From: an uncultured Succinivibrionaceae bacterium
Lineage (GTDB): Bacteria > Pseudomonadota > Gammaproteobacteria > Enterobacterales > Succinivibrionaceae
Assembly: GCA_944389835.1 (NCBI GenBank)
Contig: CALXNU010000019.1
Span: 1 to 33,124 of the forward strand
Direction of reading: 5' to 3'
Length of the DNA stretch: 33,124 nucleotides
Notes under the pieces: generated by a model
The model's input: only the letters and a program-made list of their open reading frames with translations
Database searches by the model: none
What the model was told of the DNA's origin: nothing
Shown here: positions 23,778 to 31,237 of the stretch, one piece after another
Position numbering within the stretch: position 1 is the stretch's first letter
Layout: every line of letters starts with the position of its first letter
Translations under genes and position numbers: made by a program

Positions 23778-24746
23778 TTAGTGACCACCTGCTAAACGTC
23801 TAAAGACTTCAGCTTCATTATCTAAAACTACAGGTCTTTGTTCAGGAGTAAGCCCCACATCGTTTTGCGTTAAACGAAGCCACTCTAAAGCTTTGGATAA
23901 TAAAGCTCTGCGGCAGGGGTAAACCACTGTACCATTTTCAACCATGCCATAATCATGCTCAATTGCACGGCGATAAGCCTCTGGTAATTGAGGATTTGCT
24001 TTAATTACTAGATCTACTAGCTCATTCCATTCAGTATCATCTCGCCCTGAAGTTCCAACCTCACGGAAACCATTGCCAATTGGATCTGGGAAGCGATCAT
24101 TTGGAGCTGGAATTTCTGGGATCGCACAGCGCACTATTCTTGAAAGTACATAATTTCTAAAACCATGGTGGTCATAGCAATAAGCTCTTATATGCCAACG
24201 CATACCATCAAAGGCTAAACCATGAGGTGCTATTAGCTGATCTGTAGGTTTAATCGAATTTACTGAAAGATAAGTAATATGCACCGCTTTATGGGTTCTT
24301 ATCGACTCTAAAATGTTAAACAAAACCATCGTATCGATATTGCGCCGTGGCGGATAAAAGGCCGCAACTCCGGCATTGGGGATAAAGCCAAAGAAATTAC
24401 GACTTTTAACAAGATCACCTTGAGCATAGGCTAAAAGATCATTTAAATAGCTTTCAGGAGAGCAAATCTTAGGGAATAAAGGCCTAAAATCATCAGTTCT
24501 TATATAAACCTTTAAATGGCGGTCATAGGATAAATTTTTGCGGGGAGGATCTGATTCTTGGACTAATTGTAGATACTTTGAAAGATCTAAGGAGGCTTGA
24601 GGGATTGAAATACTGAAAAAATCAACTAAATCGCGACGATTAATTCTGCCGTCAGTGGCTAAGCGAAAATCAATAAACTCAAGACGTCGTGCTTGATTCC
24701 ATTTGTTTACTGATAAAAGCTCTTCCTTGGAGAAATTTGTGACCAT
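23778..24746 (-). CDS. WYL-domain transcriptional regulator, BrxR/CapW-like
   Basis: A 322-aa DNA-binding protein. The N terminus (about 15-65) is a winged helix with the stretch WNQARRLEFIDFRLATDGRI then NRRDLVDFFSISIPQASLDL; a linker follows (LSYDRHLKVY, DFRPLFP). The WYL ligand domain (about 145-225) carries VHITYLSVNS, APHGLAFDGMRWHIRAYC and FRNYVLSRI. A C-terminal WCX-like region ends in NDVGLTPEQRPVVLDN. This architecture and wording closely recall BrxR/CapW regulators that repress anti-phage operons and bind nucleic-acid or nucleotide ligands. The ATG has AGGAG six bases before it. No BREX, CBASS or other defence gene is in the window, so its target is unknown; it could act elsewhere or on the adjacent efflux unit. 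Confidence 0.85.
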   Translation of the reverse strand: MVTNFSKEELLSVNKWNQARRLEFIDFRLATDGRINRRDLVDFFSISIPQASLDLSKYLQLVQESDPPRKNLSYDRHLKVYIRTDDFRPLFPKICSPESYLNDLLAYAQGDLVKSRNFFGFIPNAGVAAFYPPRRNIDTMVLFNILESIRTHKAVHITYLSVNSIKPTDQLIAPHGLAFDGMRWHIRAYCYDHHGFRNYVLSRIVRCAIPEIPAPNDRFPDPIGNGFREVGTSGRDDTEWNELVDLVIKANPQLPEAYRRAIEHDYGMVENGTVVYPCRRALLSKALEWLRLTQNDVGLTPEQRPVVLDNEAEVFRRLAGGH

Positions 24747-25144
24747 AAAGTCTCCTGAAATTATCCAATTCTTAAATCAAAAACTATTTAACTTAAGAAA
24801 ATAAATAACTAACTCAATAAAACAACACTAAAAAAGATCTAAAGAACACTATAGCATAAATTTTGTTTTAATTCTTTTGATAAGTGTGCCTTTTTAAAAC
24901 TTTTTTATCTAATGCTAAAGTTTAAGACTAAACATTATATTAAAATCAATTTTTTAATAAACAACAAGTTAATAAAAGATAGTTCAAATCAGCGCGCAAA
25001 TGTAAAAAAAATATGCGTTAAAATTTAAAGATCATTTTTTTTAATAGCCTAAAACAATGTAAAAAATTAACTAATAAATGATTAAACACCTCCAAATTTT
25101 ACTTTCTAAAAAACTAGAAAGTAATTTTTACTTAAGTTAATTTT
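24747..25144. other. 398-bp AT-rich intergenic region between WYL and ROK genes
   Basis: No plausible gene. It contains two direct copies of AACACTA at 24824-24830 and 24845-24851, exactly 21 bases apart (two helical turns), roughly 80-100 bases upstream of the WYL start. A long inverted repeat lies at 25099-25124. Otherwise it is A/T-rich sequence without recognisable structure. Confidence 0.6.
25099..25124. repeat. Perfect inverted repeat downstream of the ROK gene
   Basis: Ten-base arms, TTACTTTCTA and TAGAAAGTAA, with a six-base loop, 20 bases past the ROK stop codon. A T run follows only on the plus strand. On the minus strand AAAATTTGG follows, so it is an unconvincing ROK terminator, though it may stabilise the 3' end. 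Confidence 0.5.
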
Positions 25145-26170
25145 TTATAGAAGATTGGGTAAACGCTCTAGGCATAAAGTGATCATCCCTGAGACAATAT
25201 CATCTTTAATTGAGGAACTAACCTCAATCTTTGGCAACATGGCAATCTCAGCTTCACTAAAAACCCTTTTGCGCAAACGCTCAGATAATCCACTTTTAAG
25301 GCCTTCGGTATAAACTGCAACTAAGGAGGGATTCATAACACACATCACTGCCCGCAAGGTTCTTAACGCAAGTTCATCTGCTTTTGAAGGATCAGCAGGT
25401 AAAATGCCTACATCGTTATACATAGGAAAATATCTAACCTCACCTGCCATGCCATCGCGACCGCGAATTACCTTGCCATTAAAACAAAAACTACACCCAG
25501 GGGCACGACCTGGCATTAACACAATGCCTGCTACAAATTCATGACTTGGATTTCTTTTATAACAGCCTAAAGCTGCCGCATTAATGTCAGTTTCAAAAAA
25601 TACCGGGACTTTAAAATGCTGCTCTAAATGGCGAGCTAAACGCTTTGACATTGGATCATGGCGAATGGCCGCTGCCACCCTGCCCCCAACCGTATCTGAG
25701 GGCATTGAAATTCCAATAATCGCAATTTTAGGATAGTGCTCTAAATATCTTTCAATGCCGATCCTAAAATCATCAGTGTGAATAGTGGCAAGTAATTCCT
25801 CTCGTCTTTCAAGACACTCACCAAATAAATCATGTACCGAATAGCCTGCAAAATTTTGCCCACCGCGCTGAAAACAGGAAACAATAAGCAATAAACGATA
25901 CGTTGCATTAAAACGATAAGTTAAAGGAGGTCTCCCAGTTCCAATAATATTTTGCCGCTGTGAAAGGACAATCCCGGTTTTTTCAAGATATTCTAATACT
26001 TTAGTAATAGTTACAACTGAAAGTCCGGTTAAATCACGCAAACGCGAAATCGGGGCTAATTGCTCTTGATGCAAAGCCTTTAGCACTGATTGAACATTTA
26101 CTTGCCTAATATCTTTTGAGGTTAGGCGCTCATTATTAGCAGTTAGCATACGGTAATTTTTAAACTTCAT
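25145..26170 (-). CDS. ROK-family transcriptional repressor (NagC/Mlc/XylR-like)
   Basis: Sugar-responsive repressor with an N-terminal winged helix and a C-terminal ROK actin-like fold. The HTH segment is VLKALHQEQLAPISRLRDLTG followed by LSVVTITKVLEYLEK. The wing-linked GTGRPPLTYRFN motif is typical of NagC/XylR-type regulators. In the sugar domain, VFFETDINAAALG and the PGCSFCFNGKVIRG plus GMAGEVRYFPM segments follow the ROK pattern, but I do not see the full zinc-site signature (GHxxx9-11CxCGxxGC). I use the ATG at 26168-26170 (341 aa) because the longer frame's TTG (26213-26215) lies within the predicted -35 box. It is divergent from the por operon. The inducer is unknown. Confidence 0.85.
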   Translation of the reverse strand: MKFKNYRMLTANNERLTSKDIRQVNVQSVLKALHQEQLAPISRLRDLTGLSVVTITKVLEYLEKTGIVLSQRQNIIGTGRPPLTYRFNATYRLLLIVSCFQRGGQNFAGYSVHDLFGECLERREELLATIHTDDFRIGIERYLEHYPKIAIIGISMPSDTVGGRVAAAIRHDPMSKRLARHLEQHFKVPVFFETDINAAALGCYKRNPSHEFVAGIVLMPGRAPGCSFCFNGKVIRGRDGMAGEVRYFPMYNDVGILPADPSKADELALRTLRAVMCVMNPSLVAVYTEGLKSGLSERLRKRVFSEAEIAMLPKIEVSSSIKDDIVSGMITLCLERLPNLL

Positions 26171-26191
26171 TATTAAACTAGGTTTAATAAT
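26169..26191. promoter_or_regulatory. Perfect 23-bp palindromic operator over the ROK promoter
   Basis: Ten-base arms (ATTATTAAAC and GTTTAATAAT, plus strand) flank a three-base centre. The palindrome overlaps the ROK -10 box at 26187-26192 and the start codon at 26168-26170. Size and A/T-rich symmetry match the NagC/Mlc class of ROK operators, so autoregulation is the likely role. Confidence 0.65.
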
Positions 26192-26215
26192 AGTAAATTT
26201 TTTTTGTCTAAGCAA
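26187..26215 (-). promoter_or_regulatory. Promoter of the ROK gene
   Basis: Minus strand: TTGCTT (26210-26215), a 17-base spacer, TATTAT (26187-26192). The predicted transcription start is only about a dozen bases before the ATG, giving a very short leader without a Shine-Dalgarno sequence. Confidence 0.6.
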
Positions 26216-26365
26216 TTAATGAAATTTTATTTCATGACCGTTAGTCACGGCTAATACTAATTTTTCAAAAAATTTATTTTTATAACAAAATAAAACATGA
26301 TTAATTTTAGATCACGACTATTTTTTAGATTATAGAATATTCTTTCATAAGAGATCTGATCTTTG

Positions 26366-26389
26366 TCACAAAATTGAGGGATTTTGTGA
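26366..26389. repeat. Inverted repeat upstream of the por promoter
   Basis: Perfect nine-base arms, TCACAAAAT and ATTTTGTGA, around six bases, about 125 bases upstream of the por -35 box. The half-site orientation is the reverse of a CRP site (TGTGA-N6-TCACA), so I do not call it CRP. Confidence 0.4.
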
Positions 26390-26513
26390 GCTCTAAGACA
26401 TTTTTTAAAGCCCTCAAAACTCGCATATATAAGCCATTCGTCTTTATTATTTATAAAAATTTTTTAAAATAGTTCCTGTCTGACGCAGTTACCGTTTGTG
26501 TGACAGCGTTAGC

Positions 26514-26541
26514 TTGAGGTGCTTTTAAAACTAGATACAAT
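26514..26541 (+). promoter_or_regulatory. Promoter of the por operon
   Basis: TTGAGG (26514-26519), a 16-base spacer and TACAAT (26536-26541). The spacer contains AAACTAG (26528-26534), identical to the centre of the ROK palindrome. Confidence 0.6.
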
Positions 26542-26552
26542 GCGCCTTGATT

Positions 26553-26587
26553 CTAGGGTGATTTAAAACTTTTTAAATTTTCCCTAG
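26553..26587 (+). promoter_or_regulatory. Nested hairpin in the por leader
   Basis: Outer arms CTAGGG (26553-26558) and CCCTAG (26582-26587) enclose inner arms ATTTAAAA (26561-26568) and TTTTAAAT (26571-26578) with a two-base centre. It lies just after the predicted transcription start and may be an mRNA 5' stabiliser or an operator. Confidence 0.5.
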
Positions 26588-26624
26588 GGACCAATGCACA
26601 TGCAACAGACCAAAGGAGCCGACT

Positions 26625-27203
26625 TTGCTTCAAATTAGATTACACGGCCGTGGCGGTCAGGGTGTAGTGACTGCAGCTGAAATGTTGTCACTGTCCGCCT
26701 TTTTAGAAGGCCACTTTGCACAGGCTTTTCCAAGCTTCGGTTCAGAACGTACCGGTGCTCCAGTTGTAGCCTATGCTCGTATTGACAATAAAGAAATTCG
26801 CACCCACGAGCCTATTTTAGAACCAGACGCAGTTGTCGTTCAGGATCGTACCTTGCTTACTGCCTTAGATGTTTTCGCAGGTATTAGTGATCAAGGTTTT
26901 GCAATCATTAACTCAGCCGAAGCCCCAGAGCAAATCGTTCCAGAGCTTTGTGAAAGATTACCAAAAGGACACGTTTTAACTGTTCCTGCCACCGATTTTG
27001 CTATGCAAAAGATTGGTCGCCCATTACCAGGTGCTCCAATGATTGCCGCATTAGCTGCAGCAACTGGTGTCTTTAAGTTAGAGAGTGTACAAAAGTCTTT
27101 CCAATCAAGATATCCAGGAAAAGTTGGTGATGCTAATGCTGAAACTGCAGCTTTAGCCTATGAGTTCATTATGAATGTAAAGAACGGAGGCCAGAATGCT
27201 TAA
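26625..27203 (+). CDS. porG: 2-oxoacid (pyruvate):ferredoxin oxidoreductase, gamma subunit
   Basis: Gamma subunit of a thiamine-pyrophosphate 2-oxoacid oxidoreductase, which contributes to the CoA-binding part of the complex. At 192 aa it matches separate gamma subunits. GRGGQGVVTAAEML near the N terminus and QAFPSFGSERTGAPVVAYARI are diagnostic. The start is a TTG at 26625, supported by AAAGGAG seven bases upstream and immediate entry into the LQIRLHGRGGQG motif. It overlaps porA by eight bases. It is the first of four genes in the unit and appears to use a codon set typical of highly expressed genes. Confidence 0.93.
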   Translation: MLQIRLHGRGGQGVVTAAEMLSLSAFLEGHFAQAFPSFGSERTGAPVVAYARIDNKEIRTHEPILEPDAVVVQDRTLLTALDVFAGISDQGFAIINSAEAPEQIVPELCERLPKGHVLTVPATDFAMQKIGRPLPGAPMIAALAAATGVFKLESVQKSFQSRYPGKVGDANAETAALAYEFIMNVKNGGQNA

Positions 27204-28446
27204 GCAGATTGAAGGCTCATTAGGTATCGCAGAAGCCGTTGCTTTATGCCGCCCAGGTGCAGTTTGCGCTTACCCTATTTCCCCACAAACTCACATCGTG
27301 GAGAATGTAGGTAAATTTGTTAAAGAAGGTAAATTACAAGACTGCGAGTTCGTAAACGTTGAGTCTGAGTTCTCTGCCATGTCAGTGTCAATTGGTGCAT
27401 CAGCAGGTGGTGTTAGAACCTATACTGCAACTGCATCACAAGGCTTGTTATACATGGTTGAGGGTATTTACAATGCCTCAGGTTTGGGCTTGCCAATTGT
27501 TATGACCGTAGCCTCTCGTGCTATCGGTGCTCCAATTAACATTTGGAACGACCACTCCGACTCCCTCTCTCAAAGAGATTCAGGCTGGTTACAACTTTTC
27601 TGCGAATCAAATCAAGATGCCCTTGATACCCATATCATGGCCTTTAAGATTGCAGAAGAAGTAGGCCTTCCTGTGATGGTATGTATGGACGGTTTCGTCT
27701 TAACTCACGCTTTTGAGCGCTTAGACATTCCTTCACAAGAGCAAATTGATTCCTTCTTACCTGAGTATCAACCAAAAGAATTCTTAGATCCAAAAGAGCC
27801 AATCTCCATGGGTGCCATGGTGGGTCCTGAGGCCTTTACCGAATTAAGATTCTTAATTCAACGTAAGATGGAAAAGGCTTTAGATGTTATTGAGAGAGTA
27901 ACTAAAGAGTATCGTGAGCTTACAGGTCACCACTCAGGCGGTCTTTTAGATTGCTATCGTTGTGAAGATGCTGAGCTTAAGCTTATTATTTTAGGCTCTT
28001 CAGTTGGCACTGCAAAAGATGAAGTAGACAGACTTCGCGATCAGGGTATCAAGGTCGGCATTATCTCCTTGAAGTCTTATCGTCCATTCCCATATGCCAA
28101 GTTAAGAGAGGCAATTGGTGATTGCAAGAAGGTTGTGTGCTTAGAGCGTTCCTTCTCTTATGGTGCTCGTGGCATTATTTGCCCTGAGGTTAAGAGAGCT
28201 ATGGAAGGCACTGATTGCGATATTCGCACTACAGTTGCAGGCTTAGGCGGTCGCGCTATTTTCGGCTCAACTATTAACAAGATCGTTCATGCTTCATTAG
28301 AAGGCAAGTTAAAAGACGAAATCACCTGGATTGATATGGATACTAAGCTTTTAAACAGCTACTTAAAGGATGCTGAAGGCGTTACCGTTCCAGAGGATGC
28401 TCTTGTTGATGATTCTGTTCTAAAAGCCACCGTTGGCCACGCCTAA
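27196..28446 (+). CDS. porA: 2-oxoacid (pyruvate):ferredoxin oxidoreductase, alpha subunit
   Basis: Alpha subunit (416 aa), contributing the substrate- and TPP-pyrimidine-binding domain. Recognisable elements are YPISPQTHIVE, VNVESEFSAMSVSIGASAGG, YTATASQGLLYMVEGIY and APINIWNDHSDSLSQRDSGW, the last of which is typical of pyruvate-type alpha subunits. A C-terminal transketolase-like domain II follows (LIILGSSVGTAKDEVDRLR). The ATG has GGAGG upstream, inside porG. Pyruvate is the most likely substrate by resemblance, but related enzymes act on aromatic or branched 2-oxoacids, and residue patterns alone do not settle this. Confidence 0.93.
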   Translation: MLKQIEGSLGIAEAVALCRPGAVCAYPISPQTHIVENVGKFVKEGKLQDCEFVNVESEFSAMSVSIGASAGGVRTYTATASQGLLYMVEGIYNASGLGLPIVMTVASRAIGAPINIWNDHSDSLSQRDSGWLQLFCESNQDALDTHIMAFKIAEEVGLPVMVCMDGFVLTHAFERLDIPSQEQIDSFLPEYQPKEFLDPKEPISMGAMVGPEAFTELRFLIQRKMEKALDVIERVTKEYRELTGHHSGGLLDCYRCEDAELKLIILGSSVGTAKDEVDRLRDQGIKVGIISLKSYRPFPYAKLREAIGDCKKVVCLERSFSYGARGIICPEVKRAMEGTDCDIRTTVAGLGGRAIFGSTINKIVHASLEGKLKDEITWIDMDTKLLNSYLKDAEGVTVPEDALVDDSVLKATVGHA

Positions 28447-28458
28447 AGGAGAGCAAAC

Positions 28459-29520
28459 ATGTTAGATGCAATTAAATTCTATCAGACTGGCTCTAAGACT
28501 GTTGGTAACCGTCTTTTAAATCCTTCGATGCGTTCCAATCAGGCTTCAGAAAGCCGTCCTAATACTTTAATTTCAGGTCACCGTGCCTGCCAAGGTTGTG
28601 GTGAAGCTTTAGGTGCTCGTTATGCCATCGACGCTGCCATGAGAGCTACTAATGGTCAGCTTATGATCGCCAACGCCACCGGTTGCTTAGAGGTATTCTC
28701 AACTCCATATCCAGAATCAGCTTGGAGATTACCTTGGATCCACTCCCTCTTTGGTAATGCTGCAGCTGTAGGTTCAGGTTTAGCAGTAGCCGCTCGTGTG
28801 CGTGCTAAGAAAGCTGGCAACACCAATGTACCTCGCGTTATTGCCCAAGGTGGTGACGGTGGTACTACCGATATCGGCTTTGGCCCATTATCTGGTATGT
28901 TCGAGCGTAACGACGATGTCCTCTACATTTGCTATGACAACGGCGCTTACATGAACACTGGTGTGCAAAGATCATCTGCAACTCCACCTGCTGCCCGTAC
29001 TGCAACTACTCAATTAGTAGGTAGCGAGCCTGGTGCTGATTGGGGTAAGGGTAAGAACGTACCATTAATTGCTATGGCCCACGGTATTCCTTACGTTGCC
29101 ACTGCATCTGTTGCAGACTTACGTGATCTTGAGTACAAAGTCCAAAAGGCTATGTCCTATCACGGCGCACGCTATATTCAAATTTTAGTTCCATGCCCAT
29201 TAGGCTGGGGTTGTGCATCTTCAAGCACCGTAACTGTAGCTCGTTTGGCTATGGAGACTGGTTTCTATCCAATCTTCGAGGCTGAATACGGCAAGGTTAC
29301 TTCCGTAAGAAAGATCACACAAAAGCAACCTGTCATCAACTTCTTGAAGTTACAGCGTCGTTACGCTCACTTAACTGGTAAGAAGGGTGATCCAAAGGTC
29401 TTAGCCCGTATTCAGGCTATGTGTGATGAAAACATCAAGAGCTTTGGCTTAATTGGTGATGAAGTCCCAGAGACTGTACCTGTAGCCATTCAGGCCCTTG
29501 AGCGTAATCAGACGGTATAA
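28459..29520 (+). CDS. porB: 2-oxoacid (pyruvate):ferredoxin oxidoreductase, beta subunit
   Basis: TPP- and [4Fe-4S]-binding beta subunit (353 aa). The proximal cluster ligands are visible: C44 and C47 (CQGCGE), C76 (NATGCLEV) and C252 in CPLGWGC. The TPP/Mg motif GGDGGTTDIGFGPLSG continues to YDNGAYMNTG. A 40-residue N-terminal extension precedes the first cysteine pair. AAGGAG sits eight bases before the ATG. It lies 12 bases after porA. There is no separate delta (ferredoxin) gene in the operon; the corresponding two-cluster domain is fused to the next protein. Confidence 0.94.
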   Translation: MLDAIKFYQTGSKTVGNRLLNPSMRSNQASESRPNTLISGHRACQGCGEALGARYAIDAAMRATNGQLMIANATGCLEVFSTPYPESAWRLPWIHSLFGNAAAVGSGLAVAARVRAKKAGNTNVPRVIAQGGDGGTTDIGFGPLSGMFERNDDVLYICYDNGAYMNTGVQRSSATPPAARTATTQLVGSEPGADWGKGKNVPLIAMAHGIPYVATASVADLRDLEYKVQKAMSYHGARYIQILVPCPLGWGCASSSTVTVARLAMETGFYPIFEAEYGKVTSVRKITQKQPVINFLKLQRRYAHLTGKKGDPKVLARIQAMCDENIKSFGLIGDEVPETVPVAIQALERNQTV

Positions 29521-29535
29521 GAGGAGCATGACTAA

Positions 29536-31164
29536 ATGATGAACAAATCTTTTGCCGCAACTTTAAATCCTGCAACCTCTCTTGCCAACAAGACCGGTTC
29601 TTGGCGTACTTTGCGGCCAATTAATGTTTTCAAGCTTCCGCCTTGCAACAAGCAATGCCCAGCTGGTGAAAACATTCAACAATGGCTTTATTTTGCAGGC
29701 GAGGGTGACTATGAGCACGCCTGGAGAGTTTTAACTGAGAACAATCCTCTTCCAGCTTGCATGGGCCGTGTTTGCTATCACACCTGTGAGAGCAAGTGCA
29801 ACCGTGGTTTCTTAGATGAATCCGTAGGTATTAACTCAGTTGAGCGTTTCTTAGGTGACTATGCTATTGAGCACAACTTATCCTTTAAGAAACCAACTCG
29901 TGAAACTGGCAAGCGCGTTTTAATTATTGGTTCAGGTCCTGCAGGTTTATCTGCCGCCTATCAATTACGCCGTTTTGGCCACACTGTTCACATCCTTGAG
30001 ATGGCAGCAGAGCCAGGCGGAATGATGCGCTATGGTATTCCGGTTTATCGTTTACCAAGAAACATCTTAGATGCTGAGATCAAGCGCTTAACTGATATGG
30101 GTATCACCATTGAGTGCAACCACAAGGTTGAGGATATTCTAAAGGAGAAAGAAGAAGGCCATTATGATGCCGTAATTTTAGGCATGGGTGCTTCAATTTC
30201 TACTAATGTTGATATCCCACAAGGCGATACTACTCACGTCTTAAACGCTTTAACCGTATTAGGTGACATTGCCTCTCACACCGATATTGAAGTAGGTCGC
30301 AGAGTTGCAGTTTACGGTGGTGGTAATACTGCTGTTGACGTTGCTCGTTCTTTACGCCGTTTAGGTGCTGAGCCTATCATCGTTTATCGTCGTAACCGCG
30401 ATAAGATGCCAGCTAATGAAGAAGAGATGGATGGCGCTATCGAAGAGGGTATTCAAGTTAAGTGGTTATCCACCATTACTAATGCCCAAAAGGATAGCTT
30501 AAAGATCGAGAAGATGAAGTTAAACGATCAAGGCTGGCCTGAGCCTACCGGTGAGTATGAAGACTTACCTGCTGACGCTGTGGTTTTAGCTATTGGTCAA
30601 AACGTAGATCTTTCTGTATGTAAGAAGGTTGAAGGCTTACAGACTGAGAAGGATGCTGTCACCATCGATAAAGAGACTATGCAAACTACTGTTGCAGGTA
30701 TCTTTGCTGCAGGTGATATGGTCCCAGGTACTCGTACTGTAACTGCCGCCATTGGTATGGGCAAGCACGCCGCTCGTGGTGTGAATGCTTACCTTAAGGG
30801 CGAAGTTTACAAGAGAGCAGAGAAGCACGAAGACGCTAAGTTTGAGGATATGCATCCTTGGTACTACACCGATGCTCCAAAGACTGTACGTCCACAGTTA
30901 GAGCTTGCTAGAAGAACTCAGACCTTCGATGAGGTTCAACACGGTTTAACCGAAGAGAACGCCATTTTCGAGGCTCGTCGTTGCTTATCTTGCGGTAACT
31001 GCATGGAGTGCGATAACTGCTACGGTGTTTGCCCTGATAGTGCTGTAATTAAATTAGGTCCAGGTAAGGGCTATGAGTTTAATTACGACTACTGCAAAGG
31101 CTGCGGTGTTTGCGCTCAAGAGTGCCCATGCGGTCACATTAAGATGGTACCTGAAAAGATTTAA
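29536..31164 (+). CDS. GltD-like NAD(P)H flavoprotein with C-terminal 2[4Fe-4S] ferredoxin domain (Por electron-transfer subunit)
   Basis: A 542-aa soluble flavoprotein. The N-terminal cysteine-rich domain (C37, C41, C75, C80, C84, C88) matches the Fe-S region of GltD-type proteins. FAD binds at GSGPAG (132-137) and NAD(P) at GGGNTAVDVAR (about 261-271); a second FAD contact is AGIFAAGDMVPG. The last 60 residues (about 483-542) form a two-cluster ferredoxin domain, CLSCGNCMECDNCYGVCP then YCKGCGVCAQECPCG, replacing the missing delta subunit. Co-transcription with porGAB suggests electrons pass from the TPP enzyme through the ferredoxin domain and FAD to NAD(P), as in phenylglyoxylate:NAD oxidoreductase, whose PadH subunit is similar in type. 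GAGGAG is nine bases before the ATG. Confidence 0.88.
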   Translation: MMNKSFAATLNPATSLANKTGSWRTLRPINVFKLPPCNKQCPAGENIQQWLYFAGEGDYEHAWRVLTENNPLPACMGRVCYHTCESKCNRGFLDESVGINSVERFLGDYAIEHNLSFKKPTRETGKRVLIIGSGPAGLSAAYQLRRFGHTVHILEMAAEPGGMMRYGIPVYRLPRNILDAEIKRLTDMGITIECNHKVEDILKEKEEGHYDAVILGMGASISTNVDIPQGDTTHVLNALTVLGDIASHTDIEVGRRVAVYGGGNTAVDVARSLRRLGAEPIIVYRRNRDKMPANEEEMDGAIEEGIQVKWLSTITNAQKDSLKIEKMKLNDQGWPEPTGEYEDLPADAVVLAIGQNVDLSVCKKVEGLQTEKDAVTIDKETMQTTVAGIFAAGDMVPGTRTVTAAIGMGKHAARGVNAYLKGEVYKRAEKHEDAKFEDMHPWYYTDAPKTVRPQLELARRTQTFDEVQHGLTEENAIFEARRCLSCGNCMECDNCYGVCPDSAVIKLGPGKGYEFNYDYCKGCGVCAQECPCGHIKMVPEKI

Positions 31165-31192
31165 CCTAAAAGTTAAAGTAACATCGATTTTT

Positions 31193-31225
31193 AAGGGCGA
31201 CAAAGTTCGCCCTTTACTTTTTTTT
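31193..31225 (+). terminator. Rho-independent terminator of the por operon
   Basis: Stem AAGGGCGA (31193-31200) with TCGCCCTT (31207-31214), a six-base loop, then TACTTTTTTTT. Strong on the plus strand. Confidence 0.88.
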
Positions 31226-31237
31226 AAATTTAAAGCT

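Larger units (their letters stand above)
26216..26624. other. 409-bp intergenic control region between ROK and por
   Basis: No coding frame. From left to right it holds the upstream side of the ROK promoter, an inverted repeat TCACAAAAT-N6-ATTTTGTGA (26366-26389), the por promoter (26514-26541) and a nested leader hairpin (26553-26587) before the AAAGGAG ribosome site of porG. Its length and the amount of symmetry suggest several regulators act here. Confidence 0.6.

Noticed and set aside
26366..26389. CRP binding site at the por upstream repeat
   Set aside because: The half-sites are in the opposite orientation (TCACA outward) to TGTGA-N6-TCACA.
29528..29539. Three-codon frame (ATG ACT AAA TGA) overlapping the start of the flavoprotein gene
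   Set aside because: Too short to call; the same ribosome site is within a normal distance of the flavoprotein ATG at 29536.
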